Translations under genes and position numbers: made by a program | In this document: piece by piece, positions 25,129 through 31,281 of the stretch | How the letters are laid out: every line of letters starts with the position of its first letter | Numbering within the stretch: the stretch's first letter is position 1 | The notes under the pieces: generated by a model | The model's database searches: none | What the model saw: the letters and a program-made list of their open reading frames with translations, nothing else | What the model was told of the DNA's origin: nothing | NCBI GenBank assembly: GCA_001001345.1 | Contig: LCKI01000004.1 | Location: 1-46,983, forward strand | Direction: 5' to 3' | Length of the DNA: 46,983 nucleotides | Source of the DNA: Parcubacteria group bacterium GW2011_GWC1_45_14 | GTDB taxonomy: Bacteria > Patescibacteriota > Minisyncoccia > Moranbacterales > GWC2-37-73

Positions 25129-25860
25129 TTAGGCATCCGTCTTCACTATCTTATCGAAATAAAAACTGACATCATTGATCCATTTATTGGCAGCCGCCTG
25201 TCCTCCGGTCGCGGCGCAGTTCGAGCCGCATTTCCAAACTACCATCTTGGAGGGGGTCGTGAGGTTTTTTCCTACTAGCGTTTCCAGTCTCTTCCCGATG
25301 ACCTCCACGGCCTCTTCGGGAGAAGCGAAACATCCATGTCCCATGGCAAGACCTTTTTTTCCTGCTCCTTTATATCCCCAATAATTGAAACAATCCTGTC
25401 CATTCAGTGTAGGTACCCTTTTTCCCCAATTGCTTTCCTTTTTGGCTATACCCACAATAAAAGCTGCGACCGTCTTGTCTTTCTTGGCTATATAAGGAAC
25501 CATCTCCTTTATCGGATAATCTCCGACCATCCTATATAATTCCTTTTCCAGTTCGCTTTCCTTGGGCAAGAAAATACCCTTGGGCTTTTCCAGCTTAACA
25601 CTCGGGGTATATTTGGGATCCTGCCCGCCCACCAGCTTAAAGCTTCCGAAGTCTACGGAAATGATTATTTCGGACTTCCTGTCCACGACGCTCTCCCCAT
25701 TGGCCTGCGCGTAAAAGGAGGGTTGGGAATACACGAGGCCGGCGACAGCCGCTATGGCCGAAATCGCTACCGCGAATGGTAGATTTTTCCTATTTATAAT
25801 TTTCTTTATGTGCGACTTGATCTTCAAAAACAATTCCACGATTTGCGGAAATTTACCCAT
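25129..25860 (-). CDS. Membrane-anchored lysozyme-like (glucosaminidase-type) protein 1
   Basis: 243 aa. An N-terminal TM (NLPFAVAISAIAAVAGLVYSQ, about residues 26-46) leads to an extracellular domain of about 120 aa: MVPYIAKKDKTVAAFIVGIAKKESNWGKRVP, then DCFNYWGYKGAG, SPEEAVEVIGKRLETLVG and WKCGSNCAATGGQAAANKWINDV. The ESNWGK...NYWGYKG layout matches peptidoglycan glucosaminidase/lysozyme-like folds, with Glu in KKESNWG as the likely catalytic residue. Four conserved Cys suggest disulfides. It has a close paralogue at 27660-28721. A promoter lies at 25986-26015 and a terminator at 25068-25109. It is probably a wall-cleaving enzyme. Confidence 0.75.
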   Translation of the reverse strand: MGKFPQIVELFLKIKSHIKKIINRKNLPFAVAISAIAAVAGLVYSQPSFYAQANGESVVDRKSEIIISVDFGSFKLVGGQDPKYTPSVKLEKPKGIFLPKESELEKELYRMVGDYPIKEMVPYIAKKDKTVAAFIVGIAKKESNWGKRVPTLNGQDCFNYWGYKGAGKKGLAMGHGCFASPEEAVEVIGKRLETLVGKNLTTPSKMVVWKCGSNCAATGGQAAANKWINDVSFYFDKIVKTDA

Positions 25861-25985
25861 AATTTGATGCTACTGATTATAACTGCCTTGCGGCGTCACA
25901 CCCCTTTTTTCGCGGACTTTTTAATACAACACCTCCGCTCTTTTATTCCCTCTTTTCCCTCTCTCTTTTCAAGCACGCAAGATCC

Positions 25986-26015
25986 ATCCTAGCACAAAAG
26001 CTACTCGACAGTCAA
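25986..26015 (-). promoter_or_regulatory. Promoter of lysozyme-like gene 1
   Basis: Minus-strand TTGACT, 18-bp spacer, TAGGAT, leaving a leader of roughly 120 nt before the ATG. Confidence 0.6.
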
Positions 26016-26061
26016 GCAACAATCCTTATTTTAGGCTAAAACAAGCCATTTTATAAAATAA

Positions 26062-26087
26062 AAATACCTATCTGAATAGGTATTTCC
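26062..26087. repeat. Cassette-flanking repeat, left copy
   Basis: AAATACCTATCTGAATAGGT followed by ATTTCC is itself a hairpin, and it is an imperfect inverted copy of 27413-27439. The two bracket the protease/AbrB cassette. Confidence 0.5.
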
Positions 26088-26121
26088 TTTCCTGTCTCCT
26101 TTTTCGCCTTTTTTATGATTT

Positions 26122-26155
26122 TGTACATAATGCTACGGTCGTAGGATTATGTACA
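26122..26155. repeat. Palindrome A (TGTACATAAT type)
   Basis: 34-bp palindrome, TGTACATAAT...ATTATGTACA around CTACG/CGTAG, 15 of 16 pairs. It shares its layout with palindromes at 26179-26206 and 27355-27386, which keep pairing despite base changes. Confidence 0.75.
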
Positions 26156-26178
26156 TTTTTATAACACACAACTTTTTA

Positions 26179-26206
26179 ACATTAACTTATGGCCGTGAGA
26201 TAATGT
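26179..26206. repeat. Palindrome B (weaker relative of A)
   Basis: ACATTA...TAATGT ends around CTTATGGCCGTGAG, 11 of 14 pairs plus wobble pairs. It lies 24 bp from palindrome A. Confidence 0.55.
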
Positions 26207-26389
26207 GCAATTAAGATTTATTGAAAAAGTGCATCCTGAGCCTTTCTTCATTGTCGATTTTCAGCATCGCTCTTCTTCAACCATCAATATGGAATTTTTC
26301 GGCTTATTCTGTGATTTCTTTTACAATTGAATGTCGCGTAACAAGAACAGAGCCTAGTTCTACTCCCCCTTTTTTTGGAACCAATTAAT

Positions 26390-27064
26390 CTAATTTAAAA
26401 GGCGGATACCGCTTAATTCCAGAATTTCCTTTGGGGATGAATTGACCAACTTAACCGAATCCGCGTTCTGATTATTTTCTTTTACTTTCTGAATTATGAA
26501 TCTTCCAATTTTATATCCCAGCATGGCAGGCTTTCCTTTACCTCCATACAGCCATGAATCATCAGCTCTTTCCTTATTCCACATCACTTCTTTGATTTTC
26601 CCGAGCCAACCTCCGATCTCACTGAAATCAACATCATTTTTCCGTAATATATGCGCTGAAGGATATTGCTCCGCAGCAAAAGAATCAGCCAGGCCCTCTG
26701 AAATTATCGAGCCGATAAGTATGTGCTCTTCGCCTTCAGGCAACTCACCTACGTATCCTCGGCACACATGGTGCATTTCGTGATAAATAATATAGATAAG
26801 CTGTTCTATGATTTTTTTGCGCCTATTATCCGATTCTCTCAGCCCATCAGGATTAATCGATATCTCAATCAATCCGCATGCTTTCGCAAAAGCGCTTATG
26901 TCTCCTTTTGTCCGAGGACTGATAACAAAAGTCAGCTTTTCCTGCTTAAATGGCAAAATGGTGGCAATTTTTTCCGCATGCTCACTTATTATTCTTGCGA
27001 GAAACTCCTCCTCTTTCTTGGAAAAGGATCCTGCTGGAGATGAAAATACACTTTCTATTTCCAT
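26390..27064 (-). CDS. Predicted Zn-dependent protease, DUF2268-like
   Basis: 224 aa, soluble. The HExxH motif is in IYIIYHEMHHVCRGYVG (about residues 93-97), followed by a second helix, ISEGLADSFAAEQ, with the expected downstream Glu. These two helices match the DUF2268 family of predicted zinc proteases. The C-terminal LGYKIGRFIIQKVKENN also fits that family. The gene is visibly more AT-rich than its neighbours. It lies 100 bp downstream of an AbrB-like regulator start region and the pair sits between two lysozyme-like paralogues, bracketed by inverted repeats, which suggests an acquired cassette. Confidence 0.75.
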   Translation of the reverse strand: MEIESVFSSPAGSFSKKEEEFLARIISEHAEKIATILPFKQEKLTFVISPRTKGDISAFAKACGLIEISINPDGLRESDNRRKKIIEQLIYIIYHEMHHVCRGYVGELPEGEEHILIGSIISEGLADSFAAEQYPSAHILRKNDVDFSEIGGWLGKIKEVMWNKERADDSWLYGGKGKPAMLGYKIGRFIIQKVKENNQNADSVKLVNSSPKEILELSGIRLLN

Positions 27065-27164
27065 AAACTTGCTCGGGAAATTTAATGATTACAAGGTTAT
27101 AGACAATTTTCCGACATATGGCAGATTTTCGTGTCCCTCCCTCTGATTTTCATTCAAGAATCTC

Positions 27165-27341
27165 TTACTTTTTCCAGTCCTTTACTAAAACTCCTCCCCG
27201 AACCCTTTTGACAACAACTTTCTGTTTTTCCCGCCAACCTAACTCACGGACGATTTCAATTGGCAGGGTCAGTCCGATGCTTTTGTCGCCGATGCGGCTG
27301 AGTTTCCTGATATTTTTATCTTCGGATTTTCTTATTGCCAT
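27165..27341 (-). CDS. AbrB/SpoVT-family DNA-binding protein
   Basis: 58 aa from the ATG at 27341 (MAIRKSEDKNIRK). The core IRKLSRIGDKSIGLTLPIEIVRELGWREKQKVVVKRVRGGVLVKDW is a swapped-hairpin AbrB/MazE domain, with the usual KSxGLTLP..I...LGW pattern. The track start at 27368 would read through palindrome C and is less likely. Such proteins are transition-state regulators or antitoxins. The palindrome 14 bp upstream of the ATG is a good candidate for its own operator. The downstream neighbour is the protease-like gene, which may be its regulated partner. Confidence 0.8.
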   Translation of the reverse strand: MAIRKSEDKNIRKLSRIGDKSIGLTLPIEIVRELGWREKQKVVVKRVRGGVLVKDWKK

Positions 27342-27354
27342 ACGATCATATTTC

Positions 27355-27386
27355 GCACATAATCCCACGACCGTGAGTTGATGTGC
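27355..27386. promoter_or_regulatory. Palindrome C, candidate operator of the AbrB-like gene
   Basis: 32 bp, GCACATAATCCCACGACCGT ... ATGTGC, 12 of 15 pairs. It matches palindromes A and B in layout and sits directly before the AbrB-like start. Confidence 0.55.
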
Positions 27387-27412
27387 GATTTTTTTATTAA
27401 CGGTTGTTTGAC

Positions 27413-27439
27413 GGAAATAGGTATTTCAATGGGTATTCG
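27413..27439. repeat. Cassette-flanking repeat, right copy
   Basis: GGAAATAGGTATTTCAATGG followed by GTATTCG, an imperfect inverted copy of 26062-26087. It lies 7 bp from the second MITE-like element. Confidence 0.5.
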
Positions 27440-27446
27440 AATAAGT

Positions 27447-27580
27447 TAGGGCTTGCGTGTTTTGCTTCTTAAAATTTACGATAAAATATCGTTTTTTGCG
27501 CACTGCCGGCCGACCCGGGAGGGAAAGGCAAGCAAAAAATATATATTTTGCCGGAAATTCATTCAAACGCGTAACTCCTA
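27447..27580. mobile_element. MITE-like palindromic element, copy 2 (134 bp)
   Basis: It begins TAGGGCTTGCGTG and ends CGCGTAACTCCTA and has the same core as 12249-12380 (GCACTGCCGGCCGACCC, then GAGGGAAAGGCAAGCAAAAAA). Its inner arms are more decayed than in copy 1. It lies downstream of lysozyme-like gene 2. The 79 bp between it and the stop at 27660 show nothing definite. Confidence 0.7.
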
Positions 27581-27659
27581 TAAATATTTCCGGCATATCT
27601 TGGCCGGGTCCGCTTTGCGATTTTTGCCAAATAGACGAAAACGGGCCGAAACCCATTCT

Positions 27660-28721
27660 TTAGTTCAGTTTTTTGAAATACGTATTCACGTCGCTGATCC
27701 ATTTGTTAGCCGCCGCTTGCCCGCCCGTCACAGCGCAGTTCGAACCGCATTTCCAAATAACCATCTTCTCAGGGGTATCCAATTCTTCTTTTTCAACCAA
27801 TGTCTGGATTCTTTTGGCCACCGTATCCACCGCATCCTTGCGGCTATTGAAGCAGGTATGTCCTCCGGTTCCCATAAGCTTCCTTATCCCGCGATATCCC
27901 CAATAATTATAACAATCCTGGCCTTCAAGCACGGGCACCCTCTTTCCCCAATTGCTTTCTTTTCTAGCTATTCCCACGAGAAAGGCCGCCACGATCCTGT
28001 CCTTTTCCGCGATATAGGGAACCATCTCCTCGATCGGATGCCCTTTGACCATTTCCCGGATCTCCTTCTCCAGCTCGTCCTTTTCGTCCGCTTCAATGTC
28101 CGCAATGAGCTGTTTGGTGTAACTGTCAGCATCCTCCTCGGCAACCCTGGCCTCTGTTGTTCCGGCTATCCTCGGGACATCCCCAATGCTGATTTCATTT
28201 GCGACAGGAACCGCGCTGCGGATATCTCCAGCTGCCGCTCCCTGCCCCAGATAGCGATAAATCATCGTCATGGAAAACATGCCCAGAAGAATCGCCCCTA
28301 CTATCGAAAGGTTCCACAGCCGAACCATGGAAAACTGTCCCAGGATAGTCCTGGAGGTGTCGGCAATGTCATCCTGAAGGGCTGCGTAGCTGCGCCTTAG
28401 GCGCCTGTGCAAAAGATCTGTTCCGGAAGGAGAGTATCGCACATAATCCCTGACTATCCTTGAACTGAGGCAATCCCATTTCCCGGTCTCCCTATCCAGA
28501 CTGAAGCCCTTTTCCATGAGCCTTCTTTCGCGAGGCGTTATATAAAGCCTCGAGTCTTCGGTATAAAAGAAACCTGTCGATCTTCCCTTGGAGAAAAGTA
28601 CGGACTTATTCCTCCTACTCCTTCCCATGAAATCATCAAAATTCTCCGAAAACCCAGGGGCCGGAGAATCTTTTTTTTCATCCTTGTCTATTTTGTTTCT
28701 TTTTATTTTCTTCAGATCCAT
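27660..28721 (-). CDS. Membrane-anchored lysozyme-like (glucosaminidase-type) protein 2
   Basis: 353 aa. A charged cytoplasmic N-terminus of about 130 residues comes first (KKIKRNKIDKDEKKDS; YITPRERRLMEKGF). A single TM follows (LWNLSIVGAILLGMFSMTMIY), then a linker and the same extracellular domain as the paralogue: MVPYIAEKDRIVAAFLVGIARKESNWGKRVP, DCYNYWGYRG, WKCGSNCAVTGGQAAANKWISDV. The C-terminal 120 residues are highly similar to 25129-25860, while the N-terminal parts are unrelated. It is the last gene of a tight cluster with the thiol-redox protein and lgt, so an envelope role is likely. The large cytoplasmic part is unusual for a hydrolase. Confidence 0.75.
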   Translation of the reverse strand: MDLKKIKRNKIDKDEKKDSPAPGFSENFDDFMGRSRRNKSVLFSKGRSTGFFYTEDSRLYITPRERRLMEKGFSLDRETGKWDCLSSRIVRDYVRYSPSGTDLLHRRLRRSYAALQDDIADTSRTILGQFSMVRLWNLSIVGAILLGMFSMTMIYRYLGQGAAAGDIRSAVPVANEISIGDVPRIAGTTEARVAEEDADSYTKQLIADIEADEKDELEKEIREMVKGHPIEEMVPYIAEKDRIVAAFLVGIARKESNWGKRVPVLEGQDCYNYWGYRGIRKLMGTGGHTCFNSRKDAVDTVAKRIQTLVEKEELDTPEKMVIWKCGSNCAVTGGQAAANKWISDVNTYFKKLN

Positions 28722-28737
28722 CTATGGCAGATCCTTA

Positions 28738-29160
28738 TTATTTTATTCCCGCTTCTTTCTTGAAAAAATCCTTCACTTCGATTTCGCCCACATAACATTC
28801 CCCGCCGGCTGCTAAGAAAGGAATTCCAGTTTCCTTCTCGCTCAAACCGCACTCCTTGGCTCTCATATCAAGTTCCCTGGCGTTCTCCGTATTCGGTAGC
28901 ACTTCTTTTTTAGCAAAAACAATCTTCTCGCTTATCTTGTTGTCATCCAAAAATTTTTGCACGCTCAAGCAATGGGAGCACCCCCGGCTATAATAATAAA
29001 CTATCCCCGACTCCTCGCTGCCATCCAATTTTTCCGCCACCGGAGCTTCTATACTGGGAGCACTTTTGAGTCCCCAAAAAACGATTCCAGTGATAACAAT
29101 TGCGACGGTGGCAGCCAGATAATATACCTTTTTATTTTTGTTTTTCATGTTTTTTTTCAA
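28738..29160 (-). CDS. Membrane-anchored thioredoxin/glutaredoxin-like protein
   Basis: 140 aa. An N-terminal anchor (VYYLAATVAIVITGIVFWGL, about residues 12-31) is followed by an exported small redox domain: GIVYYYSRGCSHCLSVQKFLDD with a CSHC (CxxC) active site, then EKIVFAKKEV and a cis-Pro-like TGIPFLAAGGECYVGE. Two further Cys are present. It is shorter than thioredoxin and closer to a glutaredoxin. It probably handles disulfides in exported proteins, such as the adjacent Cys-rich lysozyme-like protein 16 bp downstream. Confidence 0.8.
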   Translation of the reverse strand: MKKNMKNKNKKVYYLAATVAIVITGIVFWGLKSAPSIEAPVAEKLDGSEESGIVYYYSRGCSHCLSVQKFLDDNKISEKIVFAKKEVLPNTENARELDMRAKECGLSEKETGIPFLAAGGECYVGEIEVKDFFKKEAGIK

Positions 29161-29181
29161 AAAATATTATGCGTTATGTTT

Positions 29182-30057
29182 TTATATTATAGCATTTTTC
29201 CTGTTTTTTTGAAAATATAAAAGGGACCCCCCTGCTAACATGCACAGTGAAAGCAGCTGACCAGTGCTAAATATCCCCAAAATTAGTCCGCTCTGCCAAT
29301 CCGGGGACCTGAAATATTCCGACACATACCTGAAAAAAGCATACCCGACAATGTAAACTAAAAAAACCTGGCCATCAAACCTTCCCTTATTCCTGATAAT
29401 CCAAAGGAGTAGGAATAGGACTAAACCCTCCAAAAAAGCTTCGTAGAGTTGGGAGGGATGCCGCAGGAAAAAGTCCTCCCCGAAATACATCCCCAAAAAA
29501 GAATTCGTCTCCCTTCCCCAGAGCTCCCCATTTAAGAAATTACCGATCCTTCCGAAAAAATAAGCTCCCGCAGCCGCCGGAGCGACGAAATCCGCGACTC
29601 TCCAAAAATCCAATTTCCTTATTTTTGAAAAAACATAACCGGAAGCGATCACTCCCAAAAGAGCCCCATGATAACTCAGGCCATAATAGCCGGTGATCCT
29701 CAATCCGTCGCCGGAGACTGCCACGGGTAGAAGCGCCTCCACGGGGTTTTGCAGATAATACGGGAAGTTGTAAAAAAGGATGTAACCCAACCTCCCCCCA
29801 AAAAGCATTCCCCAAAAACCCACCAGTAAAATATCAAGGGTGATTCCCAGTTCTCCGGATTTTTCGGTTTTGGAATTTGAAATTTTGAAGTCTTGCGGGG
29901 CCTCCCCTTTGCCGATCCTCCAGCGCAACAAAAAAAATGCCGTCAGGATTCCAGCCACGTACATGAGTGAATACCATCTGATCGCAAAAGATCCGATCGA
30001 GAAAATGATCGGATCCAGGTACTGAGGAATATGTTGGTAAAAACTAAACATGCTCAT
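29182..30057 (-). CDS. lgt: Prolipoprotein diacylglyceryl transferase
   Basis: Membrane enzyme that adds diacylglycerol to the lipobox Cys of prolipoproteins. Multiple TM helices and the family signature GRIGNFLNGELWGRETNS (Arg-Asn-Glu core) are present, as are IRWYSLMYVAGI at the start, YGLSYHGALLGV and HPSQLYEAFLEGL. I use the ATG at 30057, preceded by GGAAAG; the ATG at 30051 is possible and the track's TTG at 30069 is unlikely. It lies between an AI-2E transporter gene (26 bp upstream) and the redox protein (21 bp downstream). Confidence 0.95.
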   Translation of the reverse strand: MSMFSFYQHIPQYLDPIIFSIGSFAIRWYSLMYVAGILTAFFLLRWRIGKGEAPQDFKISNSKTEKSGELGITLDILLVGFWGMLFGGRLGYILFYNFPYYLQNPVEALLPVAVSGDGLRITGYYGLSYHGALLGVIASGYVFSKIRKLDFWRVADFVAPAAAGAYFFGRIGNFLNGELWGRETNSFLGMYFGEDFFLRHPSQLYEAFLEGLVLFLLLWIIRNKGRFDGQVFLVYIVGYAFFRYVSEYFRSPDWQSGLILGIFSTGQLLSLCMLAGGSLLYFQKNRKNAII

Positions 30058-30083
30058 ACTTTCCACCAAAAATTATGTCCGCA

Positions 30084-31142
30084 TCAAGCGTTGAAATTTC
30101 TAAGTTGTTTCTTGAATTCCACCGCATAAATATCCCAAAGAGAGAGGAACAAGGCTACGATGATCGGGCCCAGGATAAAGCCCAAAAAACCAAAGAGTCC
30201 CACTCCGCCGAGCGTTGCGAAAAACACCATCAAGGGATGCATCTGGGTATCCTTCCCGACTAATGCCGGTCTGAGAAAATTATCAATCAGTGAAATGATG
30301 AAAGTTCCGACCGCCAATATAAATATGCCTTCCCAAGCGTTTCCAAGCAAAAGCATGACTATTCCAACAGGAAGCCAAACGACAAACGCTCCAATAATCG
30401 GAACTATCGACAAAATCATCATAATTATCCCCCACAGCGTAGCGGAAGGAACACCCGCGATAGCGAAAGCTATCCCTCCAATGGCTCCTTGTATAAAAGC
30501 CACGACTAAAGTTCCCTTAATAGTCGCACGGCTGATCGAGATGAATTTTTCCACTAAAAGCTTCTCGTGTTTATCTTTCAATGGACTTAATTTCATTATC
30601 TTTTCCACGACTTTTTTTCCTCCCGTCAGCAGATAATAAAGCGTGAAGAAAACCACAAACGAAATGAACACGAAATGGGCCACGCCTTTATAGGCGCTTT
30701 GCAGGATGCTGATCGAAGCCTGACCTATTTTCTGCACAGAACTTCCCAAGGATTCCCTATTTATCGAATCCAATATGCCGGTAGTCTGGATAAATTGGTT
30801 ATTATTCACATTATCTATGGCGCTGTCTATGAATTGCGTCAACTTTCCGGATTCAAAATTTTTCTCGTATATATCCAATACCTCGTTCGTCACGAGACCC
30901 ACCACCAAGAAAAAAGGTATGACGAAAACCAGAACCGCCATAATCGAAGTCAACAGGGAGCTTATACCCTCCCGCCCGCCGAACTTTTTGAGGAAAAATA
31001 GATAAGGCCTCTTGAATATGATCGCCAAAACCGAAGCTAGGATAATAGCGATCAAAAAGGGTTTGAAAATAAAAAACGTCACCATACTGACCAGCATCAG
31101 AATAATGAAAAAGAAATACACGTTGTAGTTTTTGAGTTCCAT
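30084..31142 (-). CDS. AI-2E family transporter (PerM-like), copy 2
   Basis: 352 aa with about eight TM helices. VTFFIFKPFLIAIILASVLAIIFKRPYLFF at the start, the long soluble segment (about residues 75-150), GTLVVAFIQGAIGGIAFAIAG, ILSIVPIIGAFVVWLPVGI and DNFLRPALVGKDTQMHPLMVFFATLGGVGLFGFLGFILGP at the end are diagnostic. It is only distantly similar to copy 1 (8869-9900). It appears to be the first gene of the envelope cluster, driven by the promoter at 31190-31218. Confidence 0.9.
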   Translation of the reverse strand: MELKNYNVYFFFIILMLVSMVTFFIFKPFLIAIILASVLAIIFKRPYLFFLKKFGGREGISSLLTSIMAVLVFVIPFFLVVGLVTNEVLDIYEKNFESGKLTQFIDSAIDNVNNNQFIQTTGILDSINRESLGSSVQKIGQASISILQSAYKGVAHFVFISFVVFFTLYYLLTGGKKVVEKIMKLSPLKDKHEKLLVEKFISISRATIKGTLVVAFIQGAIGGIAFAIAGVPSATLWGIIMMILSIVPIIGAFVVWLPVGIVMLLLGNAWEGIFILAVGTFIISLIDNFLRPALVGKDTQMHPLMVFFATLGGVGLFGFLGFILGPIIVALFLSLWDIYAVEFKKQLRNFNA

Positions 31143-31189
31143 TTTTTTATCGATGAAAATTTTATAAAAATATAACCTGCGATAGTTGT

Positions 31190-31218
31190 ATTATACAACT
31201 TTTCGAGGCATTCCCCAA
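31190..31218 (-). promoter_or_regulatory. Promoter of the AI-2E/lgt/redox/lysozyme cluster
   Basis: Minus-strand TTGGGG, 17-bp spacer, TATAAT. The -35 overlaps the T-run of the PBP terminator, so terminator and promoter share bases. Confidence 0.75.
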
Positions 31219-31250
31219 AAAAGGACGCATCCTTAAACCGGGATGCGTCC
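31217..31250 (-). terminator. Terminator of the PBP1A gene
   Basis: Perfect 10-bp stem GGACGCATCC / GGATGCGTCC with an 8-nt loop and six T on the minus strand, 32 bp after the PBP stop. Confidence 0.92.
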
Positions 31251-31281
31251 TGACAGGTACCGAGAAAATCTGACCAATCTT

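Larger units (their letters stand above)
25861..26389. other. AT-rich gap with promoter and palindromes
   Basis: 529 bp with no credible gene. It contains the promoter of the lysozyme-like gene (25986-26015), a hairpin AAATACCTAT...ATAGGTATTT (26062-26087), and two related palindromes (26122-26155 and 26179-26206). The remaining 180 bp before the protease stop at 26390 show nothing I can name. Confidence 0.6.

Noticed and set aside
26122-26155. Intrinsic terminator
   Set aside because: The stem is AT-rich at its ends with only a modest T tail, and related copies occur upstream of a start codon, so an operator or structural repeat fits better.
27453-28400. 315-aa plus-strand ORF
   Set aside because: It begins inside the MITE-like element and continues antisense through lysozyme-like gene 2, whose frame is clearly conserved with its paralogue.
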